A stretch of DNA of 8,116 nt from Thiobacillaceae bacterium (lineage in GTDB: Bacteria > Pseudomonadota > Gammaproteobacteria > Burkholderiales > Thiobacillaceae). The translations under genes were made by a program, and so were the position numbers. How positions within the stretch are numbered: position 1 is the first letter of the stretch; each line of letters begins with the position of its first letter. The stretch is from NCBI GenBank assembly GCA_024643305.1, contig JAHENE010000041.1:3514-11629 (forward strand). Reading direction: 5' to 3'. Below the pieces are notes generated by a model. That model saw nothing but the letters and a program-made list of their open reading frames with translations, made no database searches and had not been told where the DNA came from. Shown one piece after another: positions 5,699 to 8,116 of this stretch.

Positions 5699-7120
5699 AT
5701 GACCTTAAGACCAGTTTATTCAATGTGGCTGTTCGCCGCGCTGACGACAGTCGCTGCCCTGAGCGGCTGCGCGAGCCTGAGCGAGGACAACGGTTTCTCA
5801 GCCGTCCAGGACAAGACAAAAGTCAGCATCGACAAGGAGGTGCGCTGGACAAAAACGGAACAGGACCGCGAAGCCATCCGCACCCAGGTCCAGAGTCTGC
5901 TGGCAAAGCCGCTGACGGCTGACAGCGCCGTGCAGGTTGCCCTGCTCAACAACACGGGCCTGCAGGCAACGTATAGCGAGCTGGGGATAGCCGAGGCAGA
6001 CATGGTACAGGCCGGGCGTCTGCGCAATCCGGGATTCTCGTTTCAGCGCCTGGCGCGCGACGGCGACCTCGACATCGAACGCAAATTCCTGTTCGACATT
6101 CTTGGCCTGTTGACCATGCCGACCCGTACCGCCATCGAAACCCGACGTTTCGAGCAGGCTCAATTGCGCGTGACCAGCGAAGTGATGCGCGTGGCAGCGG
6201 ATACGCGCCGCGCTTACTTCTCCGCGATCGCGGCGCAGCAGGGCGTGCGCTACATGGAAGATGTGAAGGAAGTGGCCGATGCGAGCGCAGAATTGGCGAA
6301 ACGCATGGCGACTGTAGGCAACTGGAGCAGGCTGGACCAAACGCGCCAGCAGGTCTTCTACGCGGATACCGTGGCACAACTGGCTCGCGATAAACAGACT
6401 TCGGTTATGGAACGCGAGAAGCTGACCCGCTTGATGGGATTGTGGGGCAAGGACATCAATTTCCAGTTGCCCGAGCGCCTGCCTGATCTGCCAAAAGCTC
6501 CGACGGAACAAAACAATATTGAAGCGGACGCCATCAAAAATCGTCTCGACATCCAGGGTGCGCGCAAGGAAGTTGAAGGTCTGTCGAAATCACTGGGGCT
6601 GACCAAGGCCACCCGCTTCGTCAACGTGCTGGAAGCCAGCTACCTGCGCAACAGCGCCAGCGGCGAGTCCGGGCAAACCGGGTATGAAATCGAATTGTCC
6701 ATACCGATTTTCGATTTTGGCGACGCCAAAGTGGCGCGCGCAGAGGCAACCTACATGCAGGCGGTCAATCGCCTGTCGGAAATCGCGATCAATGCACGTT
6801 CAGAAGTGCGCGAGGCCTATGCCGGCTACCGCACCGCCTTTGATCTCGCCAAACACTACCGCGATGAAATCATCCCGCTGCGCAAGCAAATCTCCGATGA
6901 AAACCTGCTGCGCTACAACGGCATGCTGATCAGCGTGTTCGACCTGCTTGCCGATGCGCGCAGCCAGATGGCCAGCGTCAACAGCTACATCGAAGCCCAG
7001 CGCGACTTCTGGATTGCGCAAACCAATCTGGAAGGCGCCATGACGGTAGGCAGCATGCCGGGCATGGCCATGAGCGGCGGCGCAATGATGGCCGGCAGCG
7101 AAGCCGGCGGCGGCCACTAA
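5699..7120 (+). CDS. TolC-family outer-membrane efflux lipoprotein, copper-associated
   Basis: A 473-aa outer-membrane efflux protein (OEP/TolC superfamily), which trimerises into a barrel with a long periplasmic alpha-helical tunnel. It has a lipoprotein signal with lipobox LSGC (acylated Cys24), as in CusC-like proteins; Ala25 does not call for inner-membrane retention. Two OEP repeats are seen. The first starts near ADSAVQVALLNNTGLQA (about 74) with AGRLRNP after it. The second contains NRLDIQGARKEVE (about 281) and a SIPIFDFGDAKVARAEA strand-turn (about 333). RYNGMLISVFDLLADAR (about 405) is the usual C-terminal helix. Unusual is the C-terminus (448–473): MTVGSMPGMAMSGGAMMAG and a final His, with six Met in 26 residues, a likely Cu(I)-binding tail. 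No pump or membrane-fusion partner is in the window. It is flanked at 9 and 23 bp by the operon's other genes. Confidence 0.9.
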   Translation: MTLRPVYSMWLFAALTTVAALSGCASLSEDNGFSAVQDKTKVSIDKEVRWTKTEQDREAIRTQVQSLLAKPLTADSAVQVALLNNTGLQATYSELGIAEADMVQAGRLRNPGFSFQRLARDGDLDIERKFLFDILGLLTMPTRTAIETRRFEQAQLRVTSEVMRVAADTRRAYFSAIAAQQGVRYMEDVKEVADASAELAKRMATVGNWSRLDQTRQQVFYADTVAQLARDKQTSVMEREKLTRLMGLWGKDINFQLPERLPDLPKAPTEQNNIEADAIKNRLDIQGARKEVEGLSKSLGLTKATRFVNVLEASYLRNSASGESGQTGYEIELSIPIFDFGDAKVARAEATYMQAVNRLSEIAINARSEVREAYAGYRTAFDLAKHYRDEIIPLRKQISDENLLRYNGMLISVFDLLADARSQMASVNSYIEAQRDFWIAQTNLEGAMTVGSMPGMAMSGGAMMAGSEAGGGH

Positions 7121-7143
7121 GAATATTCAGAAAGGAAAACAAC

Positions 7144-8116
7144 ATGGTTTCTCGCAGAGATTTTTTAACGGGCGCCAGCGTGCTGGGTGCCGGCATTGTC
7201 AGCAAGGCGGCCATGGGCGCCGTGCCGGAAGCGAAATTTTTTACCGACCCGGCCACACAACCCCCGCTGCACCCCACCAGCGGCCATCCCTACAATCCCA
7301 TCGTCACCCTCAACGGCTGGACGCTGCCATTCCGCATGAAAAACGGCTGGAAGGAATTTCATCTGGTTGCAGAACCGGTGGTGCGCGAATTCGCGCCAGG
7401 CATGAACGTAAACATGTGGGGCTACAACGGCTCCAGTCCCGGCCCCACCATTGAGTGCGTGGAAGGCGACAAGGTACGTTTCTTTGTCACCAACAAACTG
7501 CCTGAGCACACGGCGCTGCACTGGCACGGCATCCTCCTGCCCAACGGCATGGATGGCGTGGGTGGCCTGACCCAACCTCAGATCAAACCCGGACAAACCT
7601 TTGTTTACGAGTTTGAAATGAATAAATCCGGCACCTTCATGTATCACCCGCACGCCGATGAAATGGTGCAGATGGCCATGGGCATGCATGGGTCACTGAT
7701 CGTGCATCCCAAAAACCCGAAGCAGCATCAGGTGGACCGGGATTTCATCTTTCTCATGACCGCATACGACGTCGAACCAGGCAGCGCCACGCCCCGCATC
7801 AATACCATGACCGATTTCAACATGTGGACATGGAACAGCCGGGTGTTTCCCGCCATCGATCCCTTCGTTGCCCGACAGGGCGACCGGGTGCGAATCCGCT
7901 TCGGCAACCTCACCATGACCAACCATCCCATCCACCTTCATGGCTATGACTTCGAAGTCACCTGCACAGACGGCGGCTGGGTGCCGAAGCAGGCGCGCTG
8001 GCCGGAGGTAACGGTGGATTGCGCTGTGGGCCAGATGCGTGCCTTCGAGTTTGACGCCAACAATCCGGGCGACTGGGCGATCCATTGCCACAAATCGCAC
8101 CACACCATGAATGCCA
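7144..8116 (+). CDS. Tat-exported multicopper oxidase, two-domain-like (3' end beyond window)
   Basis: The gene is open to the window end; 324 codons are visible. An AAAGGA sits upstream of the ATG at 7144. A twin-arginine signal (SRRDFL at 3–8, then a hydrophobic stretch ending near AMG-AVP, about 24) shows export of a folded enzyme. Copper-site motifs are HWHG (126–129), YHPH (167–170), HPIHLHG (261–267) and HCHKSHH (314–320), giving type 1, 2 and 3 ligands. HWHG to HCH spans only about 190 residues, against about 400 in three-domain CueO. Domain 1 has HPH rather than HCH, so the type 1 copper should sit only in the second domain. This fits a two-domain (type B, small-laccase-like) oxidase rather than classic CopA/PcoA. 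It likely oxidises Cu(I) or organic substrates in the periplasm. The axial ligand and C-terminus are outside the window. Confidence 0.9.
   Translation, partial: MVSRRDFLTGASVLGAGIVSKAAMGAVPEAKFFTDPATQPPLHPTSGHPYNPIVTLNGWTLPFRMKNGWKEFHLVAEPVVREFAPGMNVNMWGYNGSSPGPTIECVEGDKVRFFVTNKLPEHTALHWHGILLPNGMDGVGGLTQPQIKPGQTFVYEFEMNKSGTFMYHPHADEMVQMAMGMHGSLIVHPKNPKQHQVDRDFIFLMTAYDVEPGSATPRINTMTDFNMWTWNSRVFPAIDPFVARQGDRVRIRFGNLTMTNHPIHLHGYDFEVTCTDGGWVPKQARWPEVTVDCAVGQMRAFEFDANNPGDWAIHCHKSHHTMNA

Noticed and set aside
5798..6511. Long minus-strand frame opposite the TolC-family gene (237 codons)
   Set aside because: It lies entirely within a confident gene with operon-quality ribosome site and motifs. The antisense translation has no family signature.
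7091..7108. GCCGGC/GCCGGC hairpin near the end of the TolC-family gene
   Set aside because: It lies inside the coding sequence, in Ala/Gly codons, with no T-run, and transcription must continue into the oxidase gene.
7165..8103. Two minus-strand frames opposite the multicopper oxidase
   Set aside because: The plus strand carries all four copper-ligand motifs in one frame, so the minus-strand frames are codon-bias shadows.

Overview
The window looks like chromosomal DNA of a Betaproteobacterium, possibly a Nitrosomonadales/Gallionellales-like or methylotrophic lineage. The reasons are the nadK–hrcA–hemH neighbourhood, high third-position G+C in most genes, and the style of the copper genes. 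The genus cannot be fixed from sequence reading alone.

Region 1 (1–3079) is housekeeping. NAD kinase (nadK, minus strand) is divergent from hrcA, the heat-shock repressor. hrcA overlaps the start of hemH (ferrochelatase) by one base (TGATG), so the two are probably translationally coupled.

Region 2 (3080–4185) is a short, AT-rich islet with one FkbM-type methyltransferase gene. It lies where many Betaproteobacteria carry grpE-dnaK-dnaJ after hrcA-hemH (from memory of gene order). The gene is bracketed by an imperfect 19-bp inverted repeat (16/19 identical; 3188–3206 and 4010–4028). Further hairpin-forming sequence lies outside each arm, so this looks like an insertion or repeat-bounded cargo gene.

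Region 3 (4186–4716, minus) is folA (dihydrofolate reductase), convergent with the methyltransferase gene and divergent from region 4.

Region 4 (4881–8116, plus, running off the right end) is a probable copper-handling operon. In order it encodes a secreted Cys/His-rich protein, a secreted small His/Met-rich protein, a TolC-family outer-membrane lipoprotein with a Met/Gly/His-rich C-terminal tail, and a Tat-exported multicopper oxidase. The oxidase motif spacing fits the two-domain type. All four products appear to act outside the cytoplasm; a plausible reading is metal binding, Cu(I) oxidation and outer-membrane export in one envelope module. No inner-membrane pump, membrane-fusion protein or regulator gene is in the window. 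A promoter candidate with an extended -10 and a 10-bp palindrome at the expected start of transcription precede the first gene, and a strong hairpin lies between the first and second genes.
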